Shown here piece by piece: positions 27,628-36,420 of a stretch of DNA of 64,000 nucleotides (positions are counted from its first letter, which is position 1; each line of letters starts with the position of its first letter). Made by a program: the position numbers and the translations under genes. Below the pieces are notes generated by a model. That model was not told the DNA's origin. It did no database searches and saw only the letters and a program-made list of their open reading frames with translations. This DNA is from an uncultured Clostridia bacterium. Its GTDB lineage: Bacteria; Bacillota; Clostridia; Christensenellales; Borkfalkiaceae. Location: contig CALVPX010000002.1 in the NCBI GenBank assembly GCA_944354265.1, positions 22,944 to 86,943 of the forward strand, in the 5' to 3' direction.

Positions 27628-29155
27628 ATTTTTAAAACGCATACACACAATTCCGCCCTTCTGCACGGCGATAATTTCGGGAATAAGTCTGTTCCGCGAC
27701 ACTCATTCCGTCAAAATAAACCTCGTCACCGAAAACCCCTTCACAAAGGACGACGAGAACATGGCTCGTGACATTGCCCGCCAATTTGTGCCCGAGGAGT
27801 TCGATTGCAGCCTTGCAATCTCCAAACTCACTCCCGACACAAAGATGGTCGCCCGCACCATAAAACAGGCGGTCGACAGGTGCAACAAGGCGCTCGCCTG
27901 CCTGCTCACTGACGACGATATCACCGTCGAAAAGACGGAGGACGGCTTCTACTTCACCATCTCGGTAATAGCCGACACCGCCGTTTCGGAGGACGTTGCC
28001 GACAAGGTCATTGCAATCCTGAACAAGACCTACTGCGGCAATTTTTCGGGCAAGTGCGTAAAGAGCGACAAGAAGATAGACTCCATCGAAATCGAGGAGG
28101 AGAAGGAGAATATCGAGTACGATATCCCCGTCCGCACCTTCCACATCGAGGACTTTGAATTTATCGAGGGCGACACCGTCCAAAATACGGCAATCTACCT
28201 CGCCGATGTCAACTTCGAAAGCGAAAACGTCGTCGTCTGCGGCACTATCGAGGATATAGAGGAGCGCACCTATAACCGCAAGTCGGACGGGCAGGAGAGG
28301 GTGTACTTCTCCATAACCATAAACGACACCACCGCACAGATGCGCATGACCTACTTCACCCGCAAGAGCTCTATCGAAAAGATACGCAAGCTCAAGGCGG
28401 GCGACAGCATAGTCTGCACGGGCAAGACCGAAATTTTCCGCGGCGCCGTCCGTTATACGGCGCGGCATATCGACCGCGGCCATATCCCCGACGGCTTCGT
28501 CCCCATAAAGCGCGCCTCAAAGCCCGCGCCCAAGTACTACATGGCGGTCGAACCCCAGCCCTATACCGACTTCACTCAGGCCGACTTCTTCACCAAGAGC
28601 GATCTTCCCGCCTGCCTCAAAAACAACACCTTCGTCGTGTTTGACCTCGAAACCACAGGCCTCAATTCCTCGCCGTCGGGCGGCAACATGGACAGGATAA
28701 TCGAAATCGGCGCCTACAAGATAATCGGCGGCGAAATAAAGGAGAGCTTCTCCACCTTCGTCAATCCCGGCAAGCGCCTGTCCGAGGAGATAGTAAAGCT
28801 TACGGGCATCACGCAGGACATGGTCGACGGCGCCCCCACATACGAGCAGGTCATGCCCGACTTCTTCAAATTCTGTCAGGGCTGCTACCTCGTCGGCCAC
28901 AACATCGCCGGCTTCGACTTCAAGTTTGTTGACTATTACTGCGCACAACTCGGCTACCACCTCGAGCGCAAGGTGTTCGATACAATTCCCCTCTCACAGG
29001 AGCTGCTGTTCCTTTCCAACTACAAACTCAACACCGTGGCGGACCACTTCGGCATAACATTCAACCACCACCGAGCGGTCGACGACGCCTTAGTCACGGC
29101 AAAAATATTTATTGAGCTCATAAAAATAAAAAAATCTCTGCCAAAGCCCATGTAA
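27620..29155 (+). CDS. PolC-like protein: N-domain, OB fold and 3'-5' exonuclease, no polymerase
   Basis: A 511-residue protein at the position where Clostridia carry polC (between ispG and rimP). Residues about 1-160 resemble the PolC N-terminal domain. About 185-295 form an OB fold (VVVCGTIEDIEERTYNRKSD ... YFSITINDTTAQMRMTYF). About 337-500 form a complete DEDD exonuclease: VFDLETTGL, GHNIAGFDFKFVDYY and HHRAVDDALVTAKIF. The PHP domain that normally surrounds the exonuclease and the whole polymerase part are absent. The stop is followed directly by the rimP promoter, with no polymerase remnants in other frames. It may be a domain-reduced PolC or a separate exonuclease family. Confidence 0.82.
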   Translation: MTEFLKRIHTIPPFCTAIISGISLFRDTHSVKINLVTENPFTKDDENMARDIARQFVPEEFDCSLAISKLTPDTKMVARTIKQAVDRCNKALACLLTDDDITVEKTEDGFYFTISVIADTAVSEDVADKVIAILNKTYCGNFSGKCVKSDKKIDSIEIEEEKENIEYDIPVRTFHIEDFEFIEGDTVQNTAIYLADVNFESENVVVCGTIEDIEERTYNRKSDGQERVYFSITINDTTAQMRMTYFTRKSSIEKIRKLKAGDSIVCTGKTEIFRGAVRYTARHIDRGHIPDGFVPIKRASKPAPKYYMAVEPQPYTDFTQADFFTKSDLPACLKNNTFVVFDLETTGLNSSPSGGNMDRIIEIGAYKIIGGEIKESFSTFVNPGKRLSEEIVKLTGITQDMVDGAPTYEQVMPDFFKFCQGCYLVGHNIAGFDFKFVDYYCAQLGYHLERKVFDTIPLSQELLFLSNYKLNTVADHFGITFNHHRAVDDALVTAKIFIELIKIKKSLPKPM

Positions 29156-29158
29156 CGC

Positions 29159-29187
29159 TTGCAAATTTCAAAGCGCCGTGCTATAAT
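29159..29187 (+). promoter_or_regulatory. Promoter of the rimP-nusA-infB operon
   Basis: TTGCAA (29159-29164), a 17-bp spacer and TATAAT (29182-29187), directly behind the PolC-like stop codon. Confidence 0.8.
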
Positions 29188-29217
29188 CTAACTATACTTA
29201 ATACTTATTACTAAGCT

Positions 29218-29245
29218 ATTGAGTGCCTTGCATAAGGCACTCAAT
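29218..29245 (+). promoter_or_regulatory. Hairpin in the rimP leader
   Basis: A 12-bp stem with loop GCAT (core GAGTGCCTT/AAGGCACTC) about 25 nt before the rimP ATG. No T run follows, so it is not a terminator. Leader structures before rimP-nusA are known in other bacteria, so a regulatory role (for example in NusA autoregulation) is possible. Confidence 0.5.
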
Positions 29246-29269
29246 ATTGCTGTAAGGGGGGTAGGCCAT

Positions 29270-29728
29270 ATGAACATAAAACCTCTTTCCGAACTCAAGA
29301 CATTTTTAGAAGGCTACGCCTCGCCCATGGGCATAGAGATTGTCGATATCGAATTTTCCGACAAGGACAAATCTCTCACTATCTTCATAGAGACGGAAAA
29401 TGGGGTAGACCTCGATACCTGCGAGGCCTTCCACAACGCCATCATGGACCCCATCGACGAGTTTGACCCCACCTACGACGCGCCCTACACGCTCAACGTG
29501 TCAAGTCCCGGGCTCGACCGTCCCTTCAAAACGCCGCGCGACTTTGAGCGCAACTTAGGCAAGGAGGTAGAGCTCAAGCTCTACGCCCCCCTGAAGGGCA
29601 AAAAGTTTTTGGAAGGCTTTCTCTGCGCCTTCGACGACAACACCGTGACCATAAAGTCGGGAACGGAGGAGCTCAAAATTCCCCGCAACCGCATAGCAAA
29701 AATCAATAAGGCCATCAAATTCGATTAA
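29270..29728 (+). CDS. rimP: Ribosome maturation factor RimP
   Basis: Assists 30S subunit maturation. The 152-residue protein has the N-terminal domain (IEIVDIEFSDKDKSLTIFI), the LDTCEAFHNAI helix, the YTLNVSSPGLDRPFKTPRDF signature and a C-terminal Sm-like barrel. The ATG at 29270 is chosen because AAGGGGGG precedes it. The longer in-frame start at 29219 would translate the leader hairpin. Confidence 0.95.
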   Translation: MNIKPLSELKTFLEGYASPMGIEIVDIEFSDKDKSLTIFIETENGVDLDTCEAFHNAIMDPIDEFDPTYDAPYTLNVSSPGLDRPFKTPRDFERNLGKEVELKLYAPLKGKKFLEGFLCAFDDNTVTIKSGTEELKIPRNRIAKINKAIKFD

Positions 29729-29793
29729 CTTACTTTGGCGGGCAACTTAAACCCGCATAAAATATACAAACAGTTTTCAGGAGATCAAACAAA

Positions 29794-30882
29794 ATGAAAG
29801 AAGATTTTTTTGCGGCACTTGCTGACCTTGAAAAGGAAAAGGGCATACCCCAGCAGGTATTTTTGGACGCGCTTCAGAATGCGCTCGTCTCCGCATGCAA
29901 AAAGCAGGGCGCGGCAGGCATTGTCGAAATGAAACTGCTCCCCGAAAAAGGCACCATCGAATTCTACACCGTCAGGGAAGTTGTCGACGAGGTAGAGGAC
30001 AGGGAGACGCAAATTTCGCTCGAGGACGCAAAAAATATCAAAAAGAGCTATAAAGTCGGCGACTTTGTAAGGGAAAAGTTTGTCCCCAAGGATTTTTCGC
30101 GCATAGCCGCGCAGACTGCAAAGCAGGTCATAATGCAGAAGCTCCACGAAACTGAACGCGACGCCGCCATGAGCGAGTTCTCCAACAAGGAGGGCGAACT
30201 TCTCGTCGGCACCGTGCGTAAAATCGATATGCGCAACGTCTATGTCGAACTCGGCAAGGGTCAGATAGAGGGCGTAATGCTTCCCTCCGATCAGGTCCCC
30301 GGTGAAACGTATAACGTAAACGATAAAATTAAAGTGTTCGTCAAGCGCGTAAAGAGCGGCTTCAAGGGCGCGCAGGTGCTCGTCAGCCGTTCGTCCGCAG
30401 GCCTCGTGCGCAAATTGTTTGAGGAGGAAGTGCCCGAAATCAAGCAGGGCACGGTAGTCATCAAGGCCATCAGCCGCGAAGCCGGCGCAAGGACAAAGAT
30501 GGCCATTTGGTCGGAAGACCCCCGCGTCGACGCCATCGGCGCCTGCGTGGGCAACAAGGGCGCAAGGGTCAACGCCGTCGTCGACGAACTTCACGGCGAA
30601 AAGATAGACATCATCCCTTGGAGCGAAAATCCCCTCGAATTCATCGCCAAGGCTCTCTCCCCCGCAAAGGTCATCTCCGTCACTCAGCTCGACGGCGAAA
30701 AGACGGCCATGGCAGTCGTCCCCGACGACAAACTTTCGCTTGCAATCGGCAAGGACGGTCAGAATGCCCGCCTCGCCGTCAGACTTACGGGTTGGAAGAT
30801 AGACGTCAAAAGTCAGTCCGCTGCGCAAAAGCTCGGCATAACCGCAGGTGCGGAGGAAGAACAGGACGGGGAAGATGCCTAA
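29794..30882 (+). CDS. nusA: Transcription termination/antitermination factor NusA
   Basis: Binds RNA polymerase and modulates pausing, termination and antitermination. 362 residues: N-terminal polymerase-binding domain (1-125), S1 domain (about 130-200; GTVRKIDMRNVYVELGKG), then two KH domains (AIGACVGNKGARVNAVVDEL and LAIGKDGQNARLAVRLTGWK). The acidic E. coli C-terminal repeats are absent, as usual in Firmicutes. It overlaps ylxR by 8 bases. Confidence 0.97.
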   Translation: MKEDFFAALADLEKEKGIPQQVFLDALQNALVSACKKQGAAGIVEMKLLPEKGTIEFYTVREVVDEVEDRETQISLEDAKNIKKSYKVGDFVREKFVPKDFSRIAAQTAKQVIMQKLHETERDAAMSEFSNKEGELLVGTVRKIDMRNVYVELGKGQIEGVMLPSDQVPGETYNVNDKIKVFVKRVKSGFKGAQVLVSRSSAGLVRKLFEEEVPEIKQGTVVIKAISREAGARTKMAIWSEDPRVDAIGACVGNKGARVNAVVDELHGEKIDIIPWSENPLEFIAKALSPAKVISVTQLDGEKTAMAVVPDDKLSLAIGKDGQNARLAVRLTGWKIDVKSQSAAQKLGITAGAEEEQDGEDA

Positions 30883-31147
30883 AACTAAAAAGATACCCTT
30901 GAGGCAGTGTATCGCCTGCCGCGAGCTCAAGCCCAAAAAGGAGATGCTCCGCATCGTAAAAAATAAGGAAGGGGAAATCTTCCTCGATTTTTCGGGCAAG
31001 GCAGCGGGCAGGGGCGCTTACATCTGCGACAACGAGGATTGCATAAAAAAACTGAGAAAACAGCGCCTTATCAACAAGGTCTTTTCGTGTGAGGTGGACG
31101 ATAAGGTCTACACCGCAATCGAGGAGGAGTACTTTGGCAAGAGATAA
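30875..31147 (+). CDS. ylxR: YlxR (RnpM) family RNA-binding protein
   Basis: A 90-residue basic protein with the family hallmarks PLRQCIACRELKPKKEMLRIV and GRGAYICDNEDCI. In Bacillus, YlxR has been linked to regulation of transcription and to RNase P. The ATG at 30875 overlaps the nusA end (ATGCCTAA), giving tight coupling. It carries the GRGA segment and four cysteines as expected. Confidence 0.94.
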   Translation: MPKTKKIPLRQCIACRELKPKKEMLRIVKNKEGEIFLDFSGKAAGRGAYICDNEDCIKKLRKQRLINKVFSCEVDDKVYTAIEEEYFGKR

Positions 31148-31460
31148 GGTAAACACCTTCATCGGTTTTTGCGTAAAGGCGCGCAAAATTACACTCGGGT
31201 CGGGCGCGATAGAAACCCTCCGCGGCGGCGTGTACCTCATAATCGTATGTTCCTCCGCGGCAAAGAACACCTTCAAGCTCGCACTCAAATACAAAAACCG
31301 CTTTTCCTGTCCGCTCATGATATGCAACTGCGGGCTCGAAAATGCAGTCAATAAACAGGGCTGCAAAATTGCGGCCGTAAAAGATTTAAACTTGGCAAAC
31401 GCGATAATCGCCAATGCCTGTGAAGAATATGAAATATATGCCGGAGGCGTAGAAAGTTAA
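31134..31460 (+). CDS. L7Ae-family ribosomal/RNA-binding protein (YlxQ-like)
   Basis: A 108-residue kink-turn-binding-type protein, in the position of ylxQ in Bacillus. The start is TTG 31134, overlapping ylxR by 14 bases. GAGGAGGAG lies just upstream and the resulting start (LARDKVNTFIGFCVKARKIT) aligns with the family. Visible features are GSGAIETLRGGVYLIIVCSS and a C-terminal hydrophobic helix. It precedes infB by 3 bases. Confidence 0.88.
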   Translation: MARDKVNTFIGFCVKARKITLGSGAIETLRGGVYLIIVCSSAAKNTFKLALKYKNRFSCPLMICNCGLENAVNKQGCKIAAVKDLNLANAIIANACEEYEIYAGGVES

Positions 31461-31463
31461 ATT

Positions 31464-34004
31464 ATGGCAAATAAGTATGTAAACATCGAAGAAATCGGAA
31501 AGATCCTGTCGGGCGGAAAACTCAACGAGCTCGGCAAAAAGGTATCCACCGCCGAACGGAGCGTGCAGGATATCTTAAAAAAGCTTTCCGATCTCGACAG
31601 CGCGCAGACTGCTAAAAAGCTCGAAGAAGAACAGCGCCTCGCGCAGGAAAAACAGGCGGAGGAGCAAGCGTTAAAGGCAAAGCAGGAAGCCGAACTCGCC
31701 GAAAAGAAAAAGCAGGAAGAGGAGCAAAAGGCAGAGGAGGCCAAGGCTCAACAGCCCGCCCCCGAACAGCCCGCGCCCAAGGATGAGGAGAAACCTGCAA
31801 AGCCCGCTTCAAAGCCTGCCGAACAGCCCCGCCCCGCGCCCAAGGCAAAGCAGAGCGAAAAGCCCGTTCAGGGCAAGCCCCCCGTGGGCAAAACTTTCGT
31901 CAATTCGGACGGCTCAAGGCAGAAGTCCGACCGTCCCTCACGCCCCCAGCAGGGCGGCGCAAACCGTGCGCCTCAGCAGTCCCGCCCTCAGCAGGGAGCA
32001 AGGCCTGCGGCTCCCGCGCCCGCAGCATCTTCAAGCAAGCCCGCGGCAAAGAACTTCGGCCCGGACAAGAAGAAGGGCGGATATGAAAAAACTTACGTCG
32101 AAAAGGAGCGCCGCGCCCCCTCAAAGCGTTCGCTTGCAAAGCAGCAGGGACCCACGGTTGCCGACTTCGACGAGGACAAGAGCGGCTACAGAAAGCTGCG
32201 CGTAAAGAAGGATAAAAAACAGCAGAGCGCGCAGACTATCAAAATCGAGCACGCCGTCGTCACCACAAGCGAAATCCCCATCAAGGTCCTGTCTGAAAAG
32301 TTGGGCATCACCGCCGTTGAAATCACAAAGCGCCTCTTCAAAGAGGGCATCATGAAGACGGTCAACGAGAGCATAGATTACGACACCGCAGCCCTCTTGG
32401 CTGCAGGTATGGGCATCGAGCTCGAATACAAGCCCGAAAAGACGGCCGAGGAGATCCTCTCCGAAAAGCAGGCCGACACCGTTGAGGAGATCGAAAGCCT
32501 CGTTCCCCGTGCGCCCGTCGTCACCGTCATGGGTCACGTCGACCACGGCAAGACGTCCCTTCTCGACTATATCCGCCGCCAGAACGTCGCCGCAGGCGAG
32601 GCGGGCGGCATCACACAGCATATAGGCGCATACTCTGTAAGCGTCAACGGCAAGAGCATCACCTTCATCGATACCCCCGGCCACGAGGCGTTCACCGCAA
32701 TGCGCGCCCGCGGCGCACAGGTCACCGATATCGTAATCCTCGTCGTCGCCGCAGACGACGGCATCATGCCACAGACTGTTGAGGCCATCAACCACGCCAA
32801 GGCGGCAAATGTTTCAATCATTGTTGCCATCAACAAAATCGATAAAGCGGGCGCCAATCCCGAAAAGGTAAAGCAGGAGCTCATGAAGTACGACCTCGTC
32901 CCCGAAGAGTGGGGCGGCGACACTCCCGTCTGCCTCATCTCGTGCAAGACGGGACAGGGCATAGACGAGCTTTTGGAAAACGTCCTTCTCGTGGCAGAGA
33001 TGAAGGAGCTCCTTGCCAACCCCGCAAGGGAGGCCCGCGGCACCGTCATCGAAGCTCAGCTCGACAAGGGCAAGGGTCCCGTCGCCACCGTGCTCATTCA
33101 GAACGGTACACTTCATACAGGCGACAACATTATATCAGGTACTATTACAGGCAGAGTACGCGCCATGATAGACGACAAGGGCAGAACTGTCAAGGAGGCA
33201 GGCCCCTCCGCAGCCGTCTATGTGCTCGGCTTCGAACAGGTTCCCAACGCAGGCGACAGCATGTTCGCCGTCTCGCAGGAACTCATGAAGTCTGTCATCG
33301 AGGAAAGAAAGAGGAAGGAATCTGACGCAATGGTCAAGGCCGCCTCAAAAATTTCCCTCGACGAAGTTTTCGGCAAGATTGCCGAAGGCAACATGAAGAC
33401 TTTGAACCTCATCGTCAAGGGCGACGTTCAGGGCTCGGTCGAAGCGGTCAAACAGTCGGTCGTCAAACTCTCCAACGACGAAGTGCAGGTCAAGGTAATT
33501 CACAGCGGCGCAGGCGCCATAACCGAATCGGACGTAATGCTCGCCGACTCGTCCAACGCCATAATCCTCGGCTTCAACGTCCGTCCGGACGCCAAGGCAA
33601 AGGCCACTGCCGAGCGCAGCAAGGTTGATATCAGACTCTACCGCATAATCTACGACCTTCTTGACGACGTGGAGGCCGCATTAAAGGGCATGCTTGCCCC
33701 CAAGTATCAGGAAGTTTACCTCGGCAAGTGCGAAGTGCGCCAAACCTTCAAAATCACAGGCGTCGGCACCGTTGCAGGCTGCTATGTCAAGGAGGGCAAA
33801 ATCGTCCGCGGCGGCAAGCTGCGCATCTATCGCGACAATGTCCTCATCGTCGAAGGCAACGTTCAGCAGCTCAAGCGCTTCAAGGACGACGTCAAGGAAG
33901 TCAACTACGGCTACGAATGCGGCTGCGCCATCGAAGGCTTCAACGATATCCATGTCGGTGATATCATTGAGTGCTACATGATAGAGCAGGTGCAACCCAA
34001 ATAA
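31464..34004 (+). CDS. infB: Translation initiation factor IF-2
   Basis: GTPase that brings fMet-tRNA to the 30S subunit and promotes subunit joining. 846 residues: an IF2-N domain at the start (KYVNIEEIGKILSGGKLN), a long Lys/Glu/Gln then Pro/Ala/Gln-rich linker (about 55-240), a second IF2-N, and the G domain (VTVMGHVDHGKTSLLDYIRR at about 353, DTPGHEAF, NKIDKAG). Domains II-IV follow, ending in GYECGCAIEGFNDIHVGDII. The linker is lower in complexity but stays in frame. Confidence 0.97.
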   Translation: MANKYVNIEEIGKILSGGKLNELGKKVSTAERSVQDILKKLSDLDSAQTAKKLEEEQRLAQEKQAEEQALKAKQEAELAEKKKQEEEQKAEEAKAQQPAPEQPAPKDEEKPAKPASKPAEQPRPAPKAKQSEKPVQGKPPVGKTFVNSDGSRQKSDRPSRPQQGGANRAPQQSRPQQGARPAAPAPAASSSKPAAKNFGPDKKKGGYEKTYVEKERRAPSKRSLAKQQGPTVADFDEDKSGYRKLRVKKDKKQQSAQTIKIEHAVVTTSEIPIKVLSEKLGITAVEITKRLFKEGIMKTVNESIDYDTAALLAAGMGIELEYKPEKTAEEILSEKQADTVEEIESLVPRAPVVTVMGHVDHGKTSLLDYIRRQNVAAGEAGGITQHIGAYSVSVNGKSITFIDTPGHEAFTAMRARGAQVTDIVILVVAADDGIMPQTVEAINHAKAANVSIIVAINKIDKAGANPEKVKQELMKYDLVPEEWGGDTPVCLISCKTGQGIDELLENVLLVAEMKELLANPAREARGTVIEAQLDKGKGPVATVLIQNGTLHTGDNIISGTITGRVRAMIDDKGRTVKEAGPSAAVYVLGFEQVPNAGDSMFAVSQELMKSVIEERKRKESDAMVKAASKISLDEVFGKIAEGNMKTLNLIVKGDVQGSVEAVKQSVVKLSNDEVQVKVIHSGAGAITESDVMLADSSNAIILGFNVRPDAKAKATAERSKVDIRLYRIIYDLLDDVEAALKGMLAPKYQEVYLGKCEVRQTFKITGVGTVAGCYVKEGKIVRGGKLRIYRDNVLIVEGNVQQLKRFKDDVKEVNYGYECGCAIEGFNDIHVGDIIECYMIEQVQPK

Positions 34005-34023
34005 TTTTTTGAAAAATATCTGC

Positions 34024-34071
34024 GTCGCGCGTCGCGACAGACTGCATTTACAGCAATATGCGCATAGCGCA
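34024..34071 (+). repeat. Hairpin cluster after infB
   Basis: Two small stems: GTCGCG/CGCGAC (34024-34038) and TGCGC/GCGCA (34059-34071). They lie in the 244-nt gap between infB and rbfA, just before the hairpin repeat at 34102. No T run follows. Probably part of a degenerate intergenic repeat. Confidence 0.4.
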
Positions 34072-34101
34072 CATTGCAAGGCATTTCGCCGTCGCTCCTT
34101 T

Positions 34102-34128
34102 TCGCGCAAATACTACAGTTTTGCGCGA
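34102..34128 (+). repeat. TCGCGCAAA hairpin repeat, copy 1
   Basis: A 9-bp stem (TCGCGCAAA/TTTGCGCGA) with loop TACTACAGT. The same 27 nt and several flanking bases recur at 40144-40170. The right arm TTTTGCGCGAG is also found at 43060-43070. Confidence 0.75.
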
Positions 34129-34192
34129 GAGAATGAATAAAAATATAGATATATAATTAGTTTGTTAGTTTAATTATTGGTATTTTGCTGTT

Positions 34193-34220
34193 TTGTACAG
34201 TGCTATGACAGACATAATAT
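34193..34220 (+). promoter_or_regulatory. Possible rbfA promoter
   Basis: TTGTAC (34193-34198), a 16-bp spacer and TAATAT (34215-34220), 28 nt before the rbfA ATG. Confidence 0.4.
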
Positions 34221-34248
34221 AAGATTTGATTTTTAAGAGTAAATTACA

Positions 34249-34620
34249 ATGAAAGGTTTAAGAGGAGAACGGCTTGCCAGCCAGTTCCGCGAAGAAATTT
34301 ACAAAGTAATATCAACCAAGCTCCGCAACAGATATTCGTCGCTCAGCGCCATAATAAGCATAACGCAGGCGGATGTCGCGCCCGATTTAAAGACGGCAAA
34401 GGTGTATGTCAGCATTTACGACCCCGATACCGCCCGCAAGGATGCCAGCTTTGAAATTTTAAAGCAGAACGCCGGCTTTATCCGCCACGAGCTGTCGCAG
34501 GTGTTGCACCTTCGCACCGTGCCGGAGCTGACTTTTATCCTCGACGGCAGCATGGAATACGGAGCCAAGATAGATAAAATTATCGAAAGTTTGGAAGAGC
34601 AAGAAAAGAAAGATGACTGA
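34249..34620 (+). CDS. rbfA: Ribosome-binding factor A
   Basis: A KH-fold factor for 30S maturation and 16S 5'-end processing. The 123-residue protein has RGERLASQFREEIYKVIS, the VSIYDPD region and the terminal ELTFILDGSMEYGAKIDKII motif. The Shine-Dalgarno is weak. Unlike most relatives it is separated from infB by 244 bases with hairpin repeats and a possible promoter. It overlaps nrnA by 8 bases. Confidence 0.95.
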   Translation: MKGLRGERLASQFREEIYKVISTKLRNRYSSLSAIISITQADVAPDLKTAKVYVSIYDPDTARKDASFEILKQNAGFIRHELSQVLHLRTVPELTFILDGSMEYGAKIDKIIESLEEQEKKDD

Positions 34621-35575
34621 AAGCACTCTCGCACGCATAGTGTCACAACTTAACAGCGCAATGGCGGTGGGCGTCATATGTCACGTCCGCCCCGACGGCG
34701 ACGCCCTCGGCAGCGGGCTCGCCCTCGTCCTCGCGCTCAAAAATGCCGGTAAAGATGCTTACATGCTGTGCGAAGAACCCGCCCCCGAGCGGCTAAAAAT
34801 CTTTCCCGCCCTCAGCGACGTGTCAACTTCTCTCCCCGCGGGGGTCGACTTCGATCTGTTGATCTCTGTCGACTGCGCCGATTTGACCCGCCTCGGAACA
34901 TTCGCCCAAGCTTTCAGAAAGTTCAAGGGCAACACAATAAATATCGACCACCACATCTCCAACGACAAGTTTGCAAAAATAAATTATGTCCGCGACTGCA
35001 CGGCCACCTGCGAGATAATTCCCGAAGTTTTAAAGGCCGCAGGCATGCCAATTGATAGGGACATAGCCAACCTGCTCACGATGGGACTTCTCACCGACAG
35101 CGGAAATTTCTCCCATCAGGACGTATCTGCAAACACATTTGCCGTTGCGGCCGAACTGCGCGCCGCAGGCGCCGATTTTGCAGGCATCGGCTACGAAATG
35201 TTCACCCGCCAGTCCAAAAACCGCGCCATGCTCTATGTGCGCGTGCTCAATTCAATGCGCTTCTGCCTCGACGACAGGCTCGTCTTTCTCACCGTCACCC
35301 AGAAGGATTTTGCGGAGACTGACACCGACAAGAGCCAGACCGAAGGCTTTGTCGACTATCCCCTTTCAATCGAGGGGGTGGAAGTCTCCATCGCCTTAAT
35401 GGAGGTAAAAAAGGGTCAGTACAAGGCGTCTCTCCGCAGCAAGCGCATAAGCGTAAACGCCGTCGCCTCCGAATTCGGCGGAGGCGGCCACATCCTCGCC
35501 AGCGGCTGCATGCTCTTCGGCGAGTACGAGGAAGTCATCGAACGCCTCACTTACGCAGTGTATAAACAGCTATGA
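34613..35575 (+). CDS. nrnA: DHH-family nanoRNase / pAp phosphatase NrnA
   Basis: Degrades short oligoribonucleotides and dephosphorylates pAp, with manganese. The 320-residue protein has the DHH-phosphoesterase motifs: HVRPDGDALGSGLAL, SVDCADLTRLG, NIDHHISNDKFA and a C-terminal DHHA1 domain with the substrate-binding GGGGHILASGC. Typical position between rbfA and truB. It overlaps both neighbours (8 and 4 bases). Confidence 0.94.
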   Translation: MTESTLARIVSQLNSAMAVGVICHVRPDGDALGSGLALVLALKNAGKDAYMLCEEPAPERLKIFPALSDVSTSLPAGVDFDLLISVDCADLTRLGTFAQAFRKFKGNTINIDHHISNDKFAKINYVRDCTATCEIIPEVLKAAGMPIDRDIANLLTMGLLTDSGNFSHQDVSANTFAVAAELRAAGADFAGIGYEMFTRQSKNRAMLYVRVLNSMRFCLDDRLVFLTVTQKDFAETDTDKSQTEGFVDYPLSIEGVEVSIALMEVKKGQYKASLRSKRISVNAVASEFGGGGHILASGCMLFGEYEEVIERLTYAVYKQL

Positions 35576-36420
35576 CGGGATTTGTAAATATCGATAAAGC
35601 TCAGGGCGCAAGTTCCGCAAGGGAAGTGGCAATAGTCAAGCGCCTCACAGGTTCGCCCTGCGGCCACATGGGCACCTTGGACCCCATGGCAAGCGGCGTT
35701 CTGCCCATAGGCATAGGCAACGCCTGCAGGCTGTTCGACTACTTTTTGTCCAAGCGCAAAACCTACCTTGCAACCTTCCGCTTCGGTGCCGCGTACGACA
35801 CTTTGGACACCACGGGCACGGAAGTTGCCTCGGGCGGCAGAGTGCCCGGCGAGGAGGAAATAGAAGCCATTCTTCCCTCGCTCACGGGCGAAATTATGCA
35901 AATTCCCCCCAAGTACAGCGCAAAAAATATCGGCGGTAAGAGGGGGTACGAACTCGCCCGCGCGGGCGTAGACTTCGAACTTGCCCCCAAAAAGGTTTCA
36001 ATCTACGGCATAAGTCTCGTTTCCCGCCCCTCGCCAAGCGAATATAACTTCCGCATAGAGTGCGGCGGCGGCACATACGTCCGCTCGATCTGCCGCGACA
36101 TGGCAGAAAAACTCGGCACCTTGGCCGCCATGAGCGCCCTCGTCAGGGAGCAGAGCGGCCCGTTCGCCTTAAAGGACGCGGTCAAAAGCTGCAATCTCAC
36201 CAAAGACAATATTTCATCTTATATAATACCCGCTCAAAGCGTTCTGCCCTTCGACGATATTTTTGTCGACGGCGAACAGCAAAAAAAGCTTCTCAACGGC
36301 ATGTCTGTTCCCACAGATCTCGCCGACGGAATTTATAAAATATTTTTGGGGGACGGCACGTTTTACGGCTCAGGCATAGCCCAAAGCGGCCGTTTAAAGG
36401 TAAAAACAAAGTTATGTTAG
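35572..36420 (+). CDS. truB: tRNA pseudouridine-55 synthase
   Basis: Makes pseudouridine 55 in the tRNA T-loop. The 282-residue protein has the family start GFVNIDKAQGASS, the catalytic aspartate in HMGTLDPMASGVLPIGIG, YLATFRFG and the later RIECGGGTYVRSICRD. Standard length. Coupled to nrnA (ATGA) and overlapping ribF by 7 bases. Confidence 0.96.
   Translation: MTGFVNIDKAQGASSAREVAIVKRLTGSPCGHMGTLDPMASGVLPIGIGNACRLFDYFLSKRKTYLATFRFGAAYDTLDTTGTEVASGGRVPGEEEIEAILPSLTGEIMQIPPKYSAKNIGGKRGYELARAGVDFELAPKKVSIYGISLVSRPSPSEYNFRIECGGGTYVRSICRDMAEKLGTLAAMSALVREQSGPFALKDAVKSCNLTKDNISSYIIPAQSVLPFDDIFVDGEQQKKLLNGMSVPTDLADGIYKIFLGDGTFYGSGIAQSGRLKVKTKLC

Noticed and set aside
29156-29218. Frameshift or lost polymerase part of polC downstream of the exonuclease
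   Set aside because: The stop codon is followed at once by a consensus promoter and the rimP leader; no polymerase motif is present in any frame.
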